18,189 bases of DNA from Candidatus Accumulibacter iunctus (GTDB lineage Bacteria > Pseudomonadota > Gammaproteobacteria > Burkholderiales > Rhodocyclaceae): assembly GCA_002345025.1 (NCBI GenBank), contig DDUX01000052.1, positions 11,353 to 29,541 on the forward strand, in the 5' to 3' direction. Position numbers and translations under genes: made by a program. How positions within the stretch are numbered: the first letter of the stretch is position 1; each line of letters opens with the position of its first letter. Positions 1-7,507 of this stretch are shown one piece after another. Below the pieces are notes generated by a model. It had not been told where the DNA came from. It did no database searches and saw only the letters and a list, made by a program, of their open reading frames with translations.

Positions 1-212
1 CCGAGGCGCTCGTTGATGCGGTTGACGCTGCGCAGGAAGGTGCTCTTGCCGCACCCGGAAGGCCCGATCATCGAGGTGATCATGCCTTGCCGGATGCGCA
101 GATCGACATCGTAGAGCGCCTGGAAGGTCCCGTACCACAGGTTCAGTCGCTGGCTGTCGATCGCGTACTGGGGCGTCGGCTGCGCGAGCGCAGCGGTCTG
201 GTCGGTATTCAT
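1..212 (-). CDS. pstB: Phosphate ABC transporter ATPase PstB, N-terminal part (cut by window edge)
   Basis: Only the first 70 codons are present; the gene runs off the left edge. PstB is the cytoplasmic ATPase that powers phosphate import through PstC/PstA. The fragment shows a canonical Walker A, GPSGCGKST, at residues 50-58, preceded by the LNLWYG and FQAL segments typical of PstB. The ATG at 210-212 has an AAGGA about 11 nt upstream, a workable but loosely spaced ribosome site. It is the last gene seen in the minus-strand pst operon and lies 83 bp after the stop of a second, divergent PstB-like gene, so the operon carries two pstB copies. The family call is secure from this segment; whether the rest is intact cannot be seen. 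Confidence 0.9.
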   Translation of the reverse strand, partial: MNTDQTAALAQPTPQYAIDSQRLNLWYGTFQALYDVDLRIRQGMITSMIGPSGCGKSTFLRSVNRINERL

Positions 213-295
213 CGAAAATCGTGTCCTTGGTAGGCAATACTGGAATCGCCGGGGTCTGGGCGCGCGCGCGCTGCCTGCCTGCCGGCGCCGGGTGA

Positions 296-1108
296 CTAGC
301 CGAATCGTCCCTCGACGTAGTCGCGCGTGCGCTGGTCTTTCACCTCGCCGGTAAACAGGTCTTCGGTGATGCCGACCTCGACACACTCGCCGTTGAGAAA
401 GAAGGCCGTTCGATCGGCCAAACGCCGGGCTTGCTGCACCAGATTGGTGACCAGGAGGATGGTCACTTCCTGGCGCAGCTCCTTGAGAACGTCCTCGATG
501 CGCATCGTCGTGACCGGATCGACGGCGATCGAGAACTCGTCGAGCATCAGCAGATCCGGCTCCTGCGAGAGCGCCCTGGCGATCGTCAGGCGCTGCTGCT
601 GACCACCGGACAGCAGGCTGCCGAGGGCGTGCAAACGGTCCTTGACTTCGTCCCAGAGCGCCGCGCGGGTCAGACAGCGCTGCACGATGACGTCCAGCTC
701 GGCCTTGTCGCTGATGCCGCGCAGGCGAGGCGACAGGGCGACGTTGTCGTATACCGTCATCGGCAGCCCCACCGGCAGCGGAAAGACGACCCCAATACGG
801 CTGCGCAGCGCATAGACGTTGCTCAGCTTGCTCGTATCGCGACCGTTGAAACGGATCTCGCCGGCCACCTTCATCCCCGAGGTGAAGACATCCATCCGGT
901 TGATCGCCTTCAGCAGTGAGGTCTTGCCGGCGTTGGCCGGGCCGATGATGCCGAAGATCTCGTGCTCGCGAACGGTCAGATTGACCTCCCGCAGTGCCAC
1001 CGTGTTGCCATAGCGGATGCTCAGGTTGCTGATCTCGAGCTTGCTCCGAGAGGGGTCGGCCGGTGCCACGGCATCGCCGGCAACCGCCGCTGCGCTTGAA
1101 CTCACCAT
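296..1108 (-). CDS. Second PstB-like phosphate ABC transporter ATPase with degenerate Q-loop and H-switch
   Basis: A 270-residue ABC ATPase of PstB type. Walker A is GPANAGKTS (56-64), the signature is LSGGQQQR (166-173), and Walker B runs LLMLDE (186-191) with the catalytic Glu kept. Two key positions differ from the family: the Q-loop Gln of VFQ is Pro110 (FPLPVGLP) and the switch His of VTHNMQQA is Asn222 (VTNLVQQA). The D-loop is DEFSIAVDP instead of the usual DEPTSALDP. The open frame continues upstream inside pstA, but the ATG at 1106-1108 is preferred: GAGGGGG lies 8 nt upstream and the gene overlaps the pstA stop by 7 bp, as in translational coupling. Together with the canonical pstB downstream, this suggests a PstB pair, perhaps an asymmetric heterodimer. 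That role is inference; membership of the PstB family is clear. Confidence 0.92.
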   Translation of the reverse strand: MVSSSAAAVAGDAVAPADPSRSKLEISNLSIRYGNTVALREVNLTVREHEIFGIIGPANAGKTSLLKAINRMDVFTSGMKVAGEIRFNGRDTSKLSNVYALRSRIGVVFPLPVGLPMTVYDNVALSPRLRGISDKAELDVIVQRCLTRAALWDEVKDRLHALGSLLSGGQQQRLTIARALSQEPDLLMLDEFSIAVDPVTTMRIEDVLKELRQEVTILLVTNLVQQARRLADRTAFFLNGECVEVGITEDLFTGEVKDQRTRDYVEGRFG

Positions 1109-1992
1109 TTCTTTTTCCCCCTCAGCCACATGCGGAAAGCGATCGAGACGCTGTTCATCGTCAGCACAAGACCGATCAGGACGAGGGCGACGCCAAAGGG
1201 AACCTCTTCGGCAATCCCCGGCACCTGCGTCGCCGCGACGAACAGGTGCAGGGAGAGTGCCATCGTCTGGTCGAAAACGCTTTGCGGCAGGAACGGCGTG
1301 AAGAAGACGGCGCCGGTGAACATGATCGGCGCCGTTTCGCCGGCCGTACGCGACACTTCGAGAATGACCCCAGTGAGGATGCCGGTAAGCGAGTTCGGCA
1401 GGACCACGCGGCGGATCGTCTGCCAGCGCGTCGCCCCCATGTTCCAGCACGCTTCGCGGAAGGCCTGCGGCACCGCCTGCAGCGACTCGCGCGTGGCGAC
1501 GATGACCACCGGCATGGTCATCACCGCCAGCGTCAGGCTGGCGGCGAGGATGCTGGTGCCGAACTCGAAGAAGAGGACGAAGGCGCCGAGCCCGAACAGC
1601 GCATGAACGATCGACGGCACGCCGGCGAGATTGATGATCGCCAGGTTGATCGTCCGCGTGAACCAGTTGTCCCCGGCGTACTCGCTGAGATAGATGGCGG
1701 CGAAGATGCCGATCGGCACCGACAGAATCAGCGCGACCGTCACCAGCCAGATCGTCCCGAGCAGCGCCGGAAAGACGCCGCCGGTGCGCATGCCGTCGGT
1801 CGGCGCAGTGAGCAGGAACTCCCAGGAGATCGCGCCGCCGCCCTTCACCACCAGGGTGCCGAGGATCAGCATCACCGGCGTGATCAGAAGCAGAGTCATC
1901 AGCCCGAAGAGCAGTCGATAGCGTCTCTGCACGCGCTCGTTGTGGTGGTTCAGGTCGCTGGCCTGAAACATCGTTGGATTGGCGGTGGCCAT
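1102..1992 (-). CDS. pstA: Phosphate ABC transporter permease PstA
   Basis: A 296-residue inner-membrane permease subunit. It begins with a cytoplasmic N-terminus and a first membrane span near 28-49 (LLFGLMTLLLITPVMLIL), then several more spans. The EAA-type coupling loop, which contacts the ATPase, is seen as ACWNMGATRWQTI followed by VVLP. A segment LEVSRTAGETAPIMFTG near residues 210-230 is typical of PstA. Length matches E. coli PstA (296). The ATG at 1990-1992 follows the pstC stop by 3 bp, and its AAGGGG ribosome site lies directly before that stop. The 3' end overlaps the degenerate pstB-like gene by 7 bp. With PstC it forms the membrane channel for phosphate. Confidence 0.95.
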   Translation of the reverse strand: MATANPTMFQASDLNHHNERVQRRYRLLFGLMTLLLITPVMLILGTLVVKGGGAISWEFLLTAPTDGMRTGGVFPALLGTIWLVTVALILSVPIGIFAAIYLSEYAGDNWFTRTINLAIINLAGVPSIVHALFGLGAFVLFFEFGTSILAASLTLAVMTMPVVIVATRESLQAVPQAFREACWNMGATRWQTIRRVVLPNSLTGILTGVILEVSRTAGETAPIMFTGAVFFTPFLPQSVFDQTMALSLHLFVAATQVPGIAEEVPFGVALVLIGLVLTMNSVSIAFRMWLRGKKKW

Positions 1993-1995
1993 GGC

Positions 1996-2946
1996 TTACC
2001 CCTTGCGTATGCCGCGCACGATGAGATCGGCGCTCAGATTGATGATGAAGGTGATGAGGAAGAGGAAGATGCCGATGGTGAACAGCACTTGGTAGTGCTC
2101 GCCGCCGACGACCGCCTCACCGAGTTCGGCGGCGATCGTCGCGGTGAGCGCACGCACCGAGTCGAAGATGCTGCCCGGGATGTTGACCGCATGACCGGTG
2201 GCCATCAGCACCGCCATCGTTTCGCCGAAGCCACGACCGACACCGAGCAGCACGCCGCCGAGCAGGCCGTTCTTGGCCGCTGGCAGCACCACCTTGTAGA
2301 TCACCTGCCAGCGGGTCGCGCCCATCGCTTCGGCCGCCTCGCGGTAACGGTCGGGAACGGCCTTCAGGGCATCCTCGGCGATCGAGGTCATGATCGGCGC
2401 CGCCATCAGGCCGAGGATGACGCCGGCGTTGAGGACGCAAAGACCGACCGGAATGTCGAACCACTTGATCAGCAGCGGATTCATGATCACCAGGCCGATG
2501 AAGCCCCAGACCACCGAAGGGATCGCTGCCAGCAATTCGACCAGAACCTTGAGTGCTTCACGCGTCTTGCCGGTGGCGAACTCGGCGATGAAGATGGCGG
2601 CGCCGAGCGAGAACGGCACCGCGACGAGCATCGCCAGCCCGGTGACGCTGGCGGTGCCGGCCATCAGCGCGAGGATGCCGTACTCCGGATCCTCGGCGTC
2701 GCTCGGCGACCAGTAGGGGGTGAGGAAGAACTCGCGGAAGTCCATCTTCTCGAAGACGAAGCCGATTCCTTCCTTGGTGACGAAGAAGAAGATCCCGAGT
2801 ACGAAGAGGACGGCCGAGATGCCGCAGACGAAGACGATGACGGCAATCAGCTTGTCGATGTACCAGTCGAGGTCACGGCGGTCGAAATCCTCGGCCGCGC
2901 GGGCGTCAGTGGCGCGGGTGCTCAGCGCCTGCGTGGTGGTGCCCAT
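1996..2946 (-). CDS. pstC: Phosphate ABC transporter permease PstC
   Basis: A 316-residue permease partner of PstA, close to the usual length of about 319. A long charged N-terminus precedes the first span (IAVIVFVCGISAVLFVLGIF). A large periplasmic stretch contains FREFFLTPYWSPSD, typical of PstC. The coupling loop is AAEAMGATRWQVI followed by KVVLP, and GVGRGFGETMAVLMATG is the PstC counterpart of the GET motif in PstA. The frame allows a GTG start at 2967 inside phoU, but the ATG at 2944-2946 is preferred: GAGGAGG lies about 9 nt upstream and only 1 bp separates it from the phoU stop. The tight spacing on both sides shows one operon from phoU to the pstB genes. Confidence 0.95.
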   Translation of the reverse strand: MGTTTQALSTRATDARAAEDFDRRDLDWYIDKLIAVIVFVCGISAVLFVLGIFFFVTKEGIGFVFEKMDFREFFLTPYWSPSDAEDPEYGILALMAGTASVTGLAMLVAVPFSLGAAIFIAEFATGKTREALKVLVELLAAIPSVVWGFIGLVIMNPLLIKWFDIPVGLCVLNAGVILGLMAAPIMTSIAEDALKAVPDRYREAAEAMGATRWQVIYKVVLPAAKNGLLGGVLLGVGRGFGETMAVLMATGHAVNIPGSIFDSVRALTATIAAELGEAVVGGEHYQVLFTIGIFLFLITFIINLSADLIVRGIRKG

Positions 2947-2947
2947 C

Positions 2948-4009
2948 TCAGTTGGCCTCCTCGCCACGCAGGACCGTCATCAGGTTGCTGACCTGCAGAG
3001 CGATCTCCCGACTGAGGATCCGCAGATCAGGCTGCCCGCCGCCGGGTTGGGTGACTTCCCAGTCGAGCGCCACCGTATGGAAGGGAATCTGCTCGACGTA
3101 GGACTTGACCGGCCCCTGCAGGCTGACGATGATCTGGAACGTGGAAAGTTCGTGATGATGTGCCGGGATCGCCTGCGGCCGGTGGCTGCCGAGGTCGATT
3201 CCCAGTTCGTGCAGCAGAGCAATCGACTGCGGATCGGCAACACCGGCCGTCCGGCCGCGACTGTGATATTCGCCCACCTCCGGAAAATTCTTGCGCGCGA
3301 CCGCCTCGGCGATCGGGCCGAGCAGGCTGTTGTCCTCGTCGACGAAGAGAATCCGGAAGAACTTCGGCCCCTTGGGCTGGCCGGTGACCGCGAAGACCGT
3401 GTCTTCACAGATGTTCTTTGCCTGATCGGAAACCCGCTCGAGCGAGTTGAACACCGTCAGGTAGGCGAACAGGTCCTTGACGTTGAAGTGATCGCCCTCG
3501 CCGACGAGATCGGCGAAAGCCATGTCAAAGGTCCGCTCGACCTGGTCGGCGATGGCCATCGTCGCCGTGGCCTTGTCGGCGTTGCCTTCGATGAAGGCAG
3601 CGACCGCCTGCTTCAGCATCTGCCGCGATTCGCCGGCCATCAGCTCGATCTCGCGTTCGAGCAGCCCCTGTGGGAGAGCGATCTGCACCGCCTCGCGGCA
3701 GATCGTCACGGCGTAGTCGCCAATGCGCTCGAGAGCGACATTGGTATGGACGACCGCCGCCATCAGGCGCAAGTGGCTGCCGGTCGGCAGGTGCACGCCG
3801 ATGAAGGCCATGCGCATGCGATCCAGCTCGTTGCTGACGGCGTTGATCCGGTTGTCGGCCAGGATCGTGGCGTAGGCCAGCGGATCGTCGTCGGCCAGCA
3901 GCGCGTGCACGGCATCGTCGAGGGCCTTCTCGACGAGCCCGGCGAGCAGGGCGACCTGTTGCTTGATCCTGGACAGATCTCTTTCGAGACGTTCTTCGTA
4001 ATGACTCAT
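2948..4009 (-). CDS. phoU: PhoU fused to a C-terminal LMW-phosphatase/arsenate-reductase-like domain without catalytic residues
   Basis: A 353-residue protein; ordinary PhoU is about 220-240 residues. Residues 1-210 are a full PhoU with two three-helix repeats and the metal-binding ExxxD motifs ERIGD (94-98) and ERVSD (191-195). PhoU couples the Pst transporter to PhoR signalling and restrains uptake. Residues 217-353 look like a low-molecular-weight tyrosine phosphatase/ArsC fold: FRILFVDEDNSLLGPIAEA occupies the P-loop position and ADPQSIALLHELGIDLGSHR matches the conserved ADPRAV...LGIDLSGHR block. The catalytic CxxxxxR(S/T) is lost: Asp224 replaces Cys and Leu230 replaces Arg, so phosphatase or arsenate-reductase activity is very unlikely. 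phoU lies between pstS and pstC rather than at the operon end. The start at 4007-4009 has an AGGAAGAAG-like site upstream. PhoU call sure; second-domain fold likely; its role unknown. Confidence 0.93.
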   Translation of the reverse strand: MSHYEERLERDLSRIKQQVALLAGLVEKALDDAVHALLADDDPLAYATILADNRINAVSNELDRMRMAFIGVHLPTGSHLRLMAAVVHTNVALERIGDYAVTICREAVQIALPQGLLEREIELMAGESRQMLKQAVAAFIEGNADKATATMAIADQVERTFDMAFADLVGEGDHFNVKDLFAYLTVFNSLERVSDQAKNICEDTVFAVTGQPKGPKFFRILFVDEDNSLLGPIAEAVARKNFPEVGEYHSRGRTAGVADPQSIALLHELGIDLGSHRPQAIPAHHHELSTFQIIVSLQGPVKSYVEQIPFHTVALDWEVTQPGGGQPDLRILSREIALQVSNLMTVLRGEEAN

Positions 4010-4088
4010 CGCTGGCTTCTTCCTCAGGCACAGAACACGGGGATTGGACGGAGCACCGGTGAGCTGCCGGCGTCCGACCGCGAATGGC

Positions 4089-4964
4089 TTACTTGCACTT
4101 CACTTTCTTGATCGGCGCGTAACCTTCCTTCTCGATGATGCACTGGCCGGTGTCGCTCTTGATCCAGTCCATATACTTCTTCACCTCGCCGACCGGCTCT
4201 CCCTTGGTGTACATGAACAGCGGCCGGGCGATCGGATAGGTGCCATTGAAGGCCGTTTCCTCGGTCGGCTTGACGCAGGGCTTGCCGGCCGCCGGCGCGA
4301 CGCAGAGCGCCTTCATGTGGTCGGTGACGTAGGCGAGACCGCTGTAGCCGATCGCGCAGGGGGTCTTCTCGACGAGGTCGGCGACGTCCTTGGAACCGTG
4401 CATGTCGAGCGTGCCCTGGCGGAACTTGCCCTTCTCGCCAAGCACCGCCTCCTTGAAGTAGGCATAGGTACCGGAATTGTTCTGCCGGCTGACGACGACG
4501 ATTTCGCCCTTGCAGCCGGGAATGGTGATGCCGAGGTCGCTCCACTTGGTCGCGCCGCCGTCGCGACCGTAGATCTTCGCCACGTCGGTGACGGTGATCG
4601 AATCGTTCGGGAAGTTCTTGTGCACGTAGATGGCGAGCGCGTCGTAACCGATGATGTGCTCGATCGGCTGCCGGCCCTTGGCCTGGGCTTCCTTGATCTC
4701 CTTCTCCGACATCTTGCGGCTGGAATTGGCAATGTCGACCGTGCCGTTGATCATCGCGGCAATGCCTGTTCCGGAACCACCGCCGGAGACCGCCACCGCC
4801 ACCTTGGGATTGACCTTGCCGTATTGCTCGGCCAGCGACTGCGCGGCATTGACCAGGGTGTCGGAGCCCTTGTTCTGGATTTCGGTCCGGGCGGATGCGC
4901 CGGCGGCGGCGGTCACGCCAAGCGTCACGACGGCAAGCTTGCACAACATCGAGCGAGAGTTCAT
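4089..4964 (-). CDS. pstS: Periplasmic phosphate-binding protein PstS
   Basis: A 291-residue exported solute-binding protein that delivers phosphate to PstC/PstA. A Sec signal peptide covers residues 1 to about 25 (hydrophobic core LAVVTLGVTAAAGASA, cleavage after ASA). Phosphate-binding loops are visible: GSDT at 33-36, SGGGSGTG at 60-67 and SRQNNSGTYAYF at 159-170. The mature protein has six cysteines (one at 151, the rest toward the C-terminus), enough for three disulphides. The ATG at 4962-4964 has GGAG 8 nt upstream. It is the first gene of the pst operon and lies 79 bp before phoU; an imperfect stem-loop in that gap (4046-4075) could lower readthrough but is weak. No convincing tandem Pho box was found upstream. 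Confidence 0.94.
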   Translation of the reverse strand: MNSRSMLCKLAVVTLGVTAAAGASARTEIQNKGSDTLVNAAQSLAEQYGKVNPKVAVAVSGGGSGTGIAAMINGTVDIANSSRKMSEKEIKEAQAKGRQPIEHIIGYDALAIYVHKNFPNDSITVTDVAKIYGRDGGATKWSDLGITIPGCKGEIVVVSRQNNSGTYAYFKEAVLGEKGKFRQGTLDMHGSKDVADLVEKTPCAIGYSGLAYVTDHMKALCVAPAAGKPCVKPTEETAFNGTYPIARPLFMYTKGEPVGEVKKYMDWIKSDTGQCIIEKEGYAPIKKVKCK

Positions 4965-5116
4965 CTGTGTTTCTCCGGGTGGGTTGGGGTTGTTGCAGAA
5001 ATCGTCACCTGCCGACGACAGGATGGCCCATCATGGCAGCATTCTGCGCTGCTGAAAATTCGGGCGGCACCGTACGTGATGCTGCCAGCGTCGGCAGCCC
5101 CGCGACGGGCGTCGAG

Positions 5117-5142
5117 TGCCGCCAGAGCAGGCGCTGGCGGCA
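5117..5142. repeat. Perfect 9-bp inverted repeat in the pstS / histidine-kinase divergent intergenic region
   Basis: The arms TGCCGCCAG (5117-5125) and CTGGCGGCA (5134-5142) are exact reverse complements around an 8-nt loop. No T-tract follows on either strand, so a classic terminator is unlikely. Two shorter inverted repeats flank it: GCTGCC/GGCAGC at 5081-5098 and CCGCCT/AGGCGG at 5169-5189. The 269-bp gap they occupy (4965-5233) must hold promoters for pstS and the kinase, but no clear -35/-10 pair or Pho box could be assigned. An operator or a structured leader is possible; function is unassigned. Confidence 0.5.
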
Positions 5143-5233
5143 TCTGCAAGGGCAACCCTTACGCGATTCCGCCTCTACCCAAAAGGCGGCGGCGCGAGCA
5201 CAATGGCGACTCGACCAACCCGCCAGAGCCCGC

Positions 5234-6817
5234 ATGCCGAAATCGGCGATCCGGCGGCTCGGTTGGCGTGACGCCCTGCTGCTCGTTGGCGGCTACGTCG
5301 CGCTCGACTGGGCAAGCCACATTCACCCCCTACACGGACTCGATGTCACGCCATGGAGCCCGGCGCCGGCACTCGGCCTGCTGTTTCTGGTGCGCTACGG
5401 CGGCCAGGCGGCAGCGCCGCTGGCGCTGGCCATCGTCGCCGCCGACGCCTGGGTACGCGAGCTGTCGCTGCCCTGGCTCCTCGCCTGTGGTCTGGCGCTG
5501 CAGCTCACCGCCGGCTACTGGCTGATCGCCGGCATCCTCAGGCGCCGGGTCGGCAGCAAGGCGATGTTCGTCAATCAGCGTGGCCTCATCGACTGGGTCA
5601 CGATCACGGTCGTCGGTACCCTGGTCAACAGCCTGCTGTTCATTGCCGGGCTGATCCTGGCGGGATACCTGCCGCGCGGCGCGGCAGCCGAGATGCTGCT
5701 GCCGTACTGGCTCGGTGACGTGGTCGGCGTCCTGGTCTCGATGCCCCTGCTTGCCATGCTGCTCGACGAGCGCGGCCGCGCCCGCCTGCGCCGCCTGCTG
5801 CTTGGCCGGGAAGCGTTGAGCCTGCTGACCACCGGCAGCGTCCTCGCGTTCACCTTCGTCGCCGGCGAGATGACCGAGTTCAAGTACTTCCCGGTGCTCT
5901 TCCTGCCGATCGCCTGGGCCGCCGCCAGGCAGGGCCTCGCCGGCGCCGCGCTGACCGTCGGCCTGACCCAGATCGGCGTCATCGTCGCCACCCACCTGCT
6001 CGGCCTGTCGCCGCGTATCCTGATCGAACTCGAAGTGCTCGTCGTCGTCCTCGCCCTGTCGGGCTTCTTCATCGGCGTCGTTGTCGACGAGAAGCAGCGG
6101 CTGAGCGCCGAACTGCAGCAGACGCTGCGGCTCGCCGCTGCCGGCGAAATGGCGGGGGCTCTGTCACACGAACTGCATCAACCGCTGACGGCGCTGCTCG
6201 CCTACACGCGAGCGTGTCAGCAGTTGCTCGCCCAGGGCGAGAGCGGCGAACGGCTGCGCGAGGTGATCGATCGCGTGGTCGGCGAATCGCAGCGTGCGGC
6301 CGACGTCGTCAGCCGCCTGCGCGACTTCTTCCGCACCGGCGCGACCCGGCTCGAACGGCTCTGGCTGCGCGAACTCCTGTCGTCGGCAGCCTCGCGCTTT
6401 GCCGCACAGGCGCAGCAGCAGGGTGTCGAACTGCTGCTGCAGCCGGCGCCGCCGTCGGCGCTGTGGGCCGACCGGCTGCAGCTCGAAGTGGTCCTGCGCA
6501 ACCTGCTCGCCAACGCCTTCGAAGCGGCTGCCGAACGACCGCGGGCCGAGCGGCAGGTGCGCGTTTCGGCACGGCAGGACGGCGCCACGCGGGTCTGCAT
6601 CACGGTCGAAGACAGCGGTCCGGGCATCTCCGCGGAGATGGAGGAGCATCTCTTCGAAGCCTTTCATTCATCAAAGGCGAGCGGCCTCGGGCTCGGCCTG
6701 GCGATCAGCCGGGCGATCGTCGAGGCGCACGGCGGCCGCCTTTGGGCCGAGGTTGCCGATCGCGGCGTCTTCAAGCTGGTTCTGCCGATCGAGGAAGGGG
6801 TCGCCCATGCCAAATAA
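5234..6817 (+). CDS. MASE1-type membrane sensor histidine kinase
   Basis: A 527-residue sensor kinase. Residues about 10-295 form 8-10 hydrophobic spans with a WSPAPALGLLFLVRYGG segment and charged short loops, the look of a MASE1 integral-membrane sensory domain. A short linker leads to the HisKA helix with SHELHQPL (phosphoacceptor His312). The catalytic domain has the N-box around Asn423/Asn427 (NLLANAFEA), DSGPGIS from Asp460, and GLGLGLAIS from Gly484, with a short ATP lid as in FixL/DctB-type kinases. The frame is open upstream to 4895, but the ATG at 5234 is the first Met directly before the membrane domain; its ribosome site is weak, so the start is moderately certain. It overlaps the response regulator by 11 bp, so the two surely act as a pair. 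The ligand is unknown. Confidence 0.9.
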   Translation: MPKSAIRRLGWRDALLLVGGYVALDWASHIHPLHGLDVTPWSPAPALGLLFLVRYGGQAAAPLALAIVAADAWVRELSLPWLLACGLALQLTAGYWLIAGILRRRVGSKAMFVNQRGLIDWVTITVVGTLVNSLLFIAGLILAGYLPRGAAAEMLLPYWLGDVVGVLVSMPLLAMLLDERGRARLRRLLLGREALSLLTTGSVLAFTFVAGEMTEFKYFPVLFLPIAWAAARQGLAGAALTVGLTQIGVIVATHLLGLSPRILIELEVLVVVLALSGFFIGVVVDEKQRLSAELQQTLRLAAAGEMAGALSHELHQPLTALLAYTRACQQLLAQGESGERLREVIDRVVGESQRAADVVSRLRDFFRTGATRLERLWLRELLSSAASRFAAQAQQQGVELLLQPAPPSALWADRLQLEVVLRNLLANAFEAAAERPRAERQVRVSARQDGATRVCITVEDSGPGISAEMEEHLFEAFHSSKASGLGLGLAISRAIVEAHGGRLWAEVADRGVFKLVLPIEEGVAHAK

Positions 6818-7430
6818 GGCCAACACCGTCTACATCGTCGAGGACGATCCGTCGGTGCGTGATGCGCTGGGACTCCTGCTGGGCCTGCAGGGCCTGGCAG
6901 TGGCGGTTTTTTCCGACGCCGAGAGCTTCCTTGCCGCCCGCCGCCCAGACTGGTACGGCTGCCTGCTGGTCGATATCCGCATGCCCGGAATGGACGGCCT
7001 CACGCTGCAGAAGCGTCTCCGCGAAAGTGGCTGCTGGCTGCCGGTGATCGTCATGACCGGCCACGGCGATGTCGAGTCGGCGCGGCAGGCCTTCCGCAGC
7101 GAGGCGGTCGACTTCCTCGAGAAGCCGATCGATCACGCCAGACTCCTGTCGGCGATCGGGGAAGCCTTCGCCCGCCAGCATCTGAACCAGGACGATCAGG
7201 AGCGCAATGCCGCGACGACGGCTCTGCTCAAGACCCTGACGCCGCGCGAGCACCAAGTCATGGCGCAGGTGGTGTCCGGCCGGCACAACCGCGAGATTGC
7301 CCGTGTCCTGGACATCAGTCCGCGCACCGTCGAAGTGCACAAGGCGCGATTGCTCGCCAAGCTGCAGGTCGGCAGCATTGCCGATCTCGTTCGGCTGAGC
7401 CTGCAGGCGACGGACAAGAATCGCCGCTGA
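6807..7430 (+). CDS. FixJ/TodT-like response regulator with LuxR-type DNA-binding domain
   Basis: A 207-residue response regulator. The receiver domain (about 6-120) has the acidic pair Asp13/Asp14, phosphoacceptor Asp56 in LLVDIRMPGMDG, Thr84 in VIVMTGHGD and Lys106 in FLEKP. A LuxR/NarL-type helix-turn-helix covers about 143-200, with LTPREHQVM, the recognition region NREIARVLDISPRTVEVHK and a closing ARLLAKL helix. Length and layout match the FixJ/TodT/StyR group. The ATG at 6807 lies 11 bp inside the kinase gene and has a strong GAGGAAGGGG site 6 nt upstream, so translation is probably coupled. It likely activates transcription of targets outside this pair; they cannot be named from the sequence. 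Confidence 0.94.
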   Translation: MPNKANTVYIVEDDPSVRDALGLLLGLQGLAVAVFSDAESFLAARRPDWYGCLLVDIRMPGMDGLTLQKRLRESGCWLPVIVMTGHGDVESARQAFRSEAVDFLEKPIDHARLLSAIGEAFARQHLNQDDQERNAATTALLKTLTPREHQVMAQVVSGRHNREIARVLDISPRTVEVHKARLLAKLQVGSIADLVRLSLQATDKNRR

Positions 7431-7464
7431 GCAGTGCCCTGACGACAGCGGTCGCTGCGTCGCT

Positions 7465-7489
7465 GGCAGCGGGCGAACCGCCCGCTGCC
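7465..7489. terminator. Hairpin between convergent genes, likely bidirectional terminator
   Basis: A perfect 10-bp stem, GGCAGCGGGC (7465-7474) and GCCCGCTGCC (7480-7489), with a 5-nt loop. It sits in the 77-bp gap between the stops of the response regulator (plus) and the pore-loop protein (minus). No T-tract follows on either side, so termination may be inefficient or Rho-assisted. Confidence 0.6.
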
Positions 7490-7507
7490 CCGGCACCGGC
7501 TCCGGGC

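Noticed and set aside
213..295. Alternating CG run (261-271) and CTGCC repeats between the two pstB genes as a regulatory or mobile repeat
   Set aside because: The run is short and fits local base composition; no terminal repeats or second copy were seen in the window.
2946..2967. GTG start for pstC at 2967, seven codons upstream
   Set aside because: It would overlap phoU by 20 bp, whereas the ATG at 2946 has a GAGGAGG site at good spacing.
1063..2991. Long plus-strand open frame of 642 codons opposite the pst genes
   Set aside because: It is antisense to three well-supported genes; its Arg/His/Asp-rich translation is the usual shadow of high-GC coding sequence.
4046..4075. Stem-loop between pstS and phoU as an attenuator
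   Set aside because: The outer stem is only 5 bp, the inner 4 bp, with a 5-nt bulge and no T-tract; too weak to call.
4965..5233. Pho box upstream of pstS, suggested by CTGCCAT and CTGTCGT on the minus strand
   Set aside because: The two heptamers are 18 bp apart rather than in the 11-bp tandem spacing of a Pho box, and neither is a full match.
5203..5271. 22-codon leader peptide overlapping the kinase start in another frame
   Set aside because: No ribosome site, no recognisable composition, and such short frames are common by chance here.
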